This document shows positions 37,552 through 38,111 of a stretch of 38,111 nucleotides of DNA, piece by piece. Numbering within the stretch: the first letter of the stretch is position 1; the number at the start of each line of letters is the position of its first letter. The position numbers and the translations under genes are program-made. Below the pieces are notes generated by a model. The model worked only from the letters and a program-made list of their open reading frames with translations. It made no database searches and was not told where the DNA came from. Source of the DNA: an uncultured Pseudomonadota bacterium (GTDB lineage Bacteria; Pseudomonadota; Gammaproteobacteria; Steroidobacterales; Steroidobacteraceae); contig CAIUGU010000208.1 in assembly GCA_903898785.1 (NCBI GenBank), positions 1 through 38,111 of the forward strand, written 5' to 3'.

Positions 37552-38111
37552 ATGAGCATTCTCGTCAACAAAAACACCCGCGTGATCTGCCAGGGTTTTA
37601 CCGGCAAGCAGGGCACCTTCCATTCGCAGCAGTGCATTGCCTACGGCACCAAGATGGTGGGCGGCGTCACCCCGGGTCGTGGTGGTGAAAAGCACCTCGG
37701 CCTGCCGGTCTACAACACGGCTCGCGAAGCCGTGAAGGCCACCGGCGCCACGGTCAGCATGATCTACGTGCCGGCACCGTATGCAGCCGATGCCATCCTC
37801 GAAGCCGCAGACGCCGGCGTCGAGCTCATCGTCGCGATCACCGAAGGCATTCCGGTGAACGACATGGTCAAGGTCAAGGCTTCGCTCGCGAGCTACGGCA
37901 GCCTGCTCATCGGCCCGAACTGCCCCGGCATCATCACACCGGGAGAGTGCAAGATCGGCATCATGCCGGGCTTCATCCACAAGCCGGGCAAGATCGGCAT
38001 CGTGTCGCGCTCGGGCACGCTGACATACGAAGCGGTATACCAGACCACCAGCAACGGCCTCGGCCAGACCACCTGCGTCGGCATCGGCGGTGACCCGGTG
38101 CGCGGCATGAA
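37552..38111 (+). CDS. sucD: Succinyl-CoA synthetase alpha subunit SucD, N-terminal part
   Basis: The first 186 codons of sucD; the gene runs off the end of the window. The N-terminal CoA-binding Rossmann domain is clear: [21 protein letters not shown], then [30 protein letters not shown], and [22 protein letters not shown]. The start of the second domain ([13 protein letters not shown]) follows. The phospho-histidine lies beyond the window. The ATG is preceded by TTCCTCC, which is not a Shine-Dalgarno, so translation may depend on coupling to sucC. Confidence 0.97.
   Translation, partial: MSILVNKNTRVICQGFTGKQGTFHSQQCIAYGTKMVGGVTPGRGGEKHLGLPVYNTAREAVKATGATVSMIYVPAPYAADAILEAADAGVELIVAITEGIPVNDMVKVKASLASYGSLLIGPNCPGIITPGECKIGIMPGFIHKPGKIGIVSRSGTLTYEAVYQTTSNGLGQTTCVGIGGDPVRGM

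Overview
The window is chromosomal DNA from a high-GC gammaproteobacterium. Two conserved blocks support this: a division and cell-wall (dcw) cluster running into lpxC-dciA-M23 peptidase-secA-mutT, and a type IV pilus block (pilA, pilBCD, pilRS) joined to coaE-zapD-yacG on one side and sucCD on the other. ZapD, YacG, a PilS/PilR pair with a sigma-54 pilA promoter, and meso-diaminopimelate-type MurE all fit this class. From memory, the pilRS-sucCD junction and the overall order resemble Xanthomonadales and neighbouring high-GC orders. I cannot name a genus.

Region 1 (1-16628, + strand) runs from the end of rsmH through ftsL, ftsI, murE, murF, mraY, murD, ftsW, murG, murC, murB, ddl, ftsQ, ftsA and ftsZ. 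Most junctions are stop/start overlaps (ATGA, GTGA or TGATG), so the genes look translationally coupled. MurB, which lies elsewhere in E. coli, sits between murC and ddl. A 14-codon open frame bridges ftsL and ftsI. FtsZ is set apart by a structured 238-base leader and two hairpins downstream. Region 2 (16847-22682) holds lpxC, a reverse-strand DciA-family gene, an envelope LytM/M23 peptidase, secA and a MutT nudix gene. Upstream of the peptidase gene is a clear cyclic-di-GMP-I (GEMM-I) riboswitch, with a good sigma-70 promoter that would start transcription at the aptamer's 5' edge. This is the most striking regulatory element in the window.

Region 3 (22732-36176, - strand) reads from right to left: pilS and pilR, then pilA behind a near-perfect sigma-54 promoter, then a five-helix membrane phosphotransferase-like 'sulfatase' and an acyltransferase-3 protein, then pilB, pilC, a terminator, pilD, coaE, zapD and yacG. 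The two enzymes between pilA and pilB are not core pilus genes. The active site of the sulfatase-like protein (Thr nucleophile, no Cys/Ser-x-Pro-x-Arg) resembles EptA/PptA/LtaS phosphoform transferases, so a pilin- or envelope-modifying role is plausible but unproven. Region 4 (36344-end, + strand) is sucC and the start of sucD.

The genes link three processes: peptidoglycan precursor synthesis and divisome assembly, envelope biogenesis and secretion (LpxC, SecA, M23 peptidase), and surface motility and attachment (type IV pili). Second-messenger control of the peptidase joins wall remodelling to the c-di-GMP lifestyle switch. No tRNA, rRNA, CRISPR array, transposase or prophage gene was seen.
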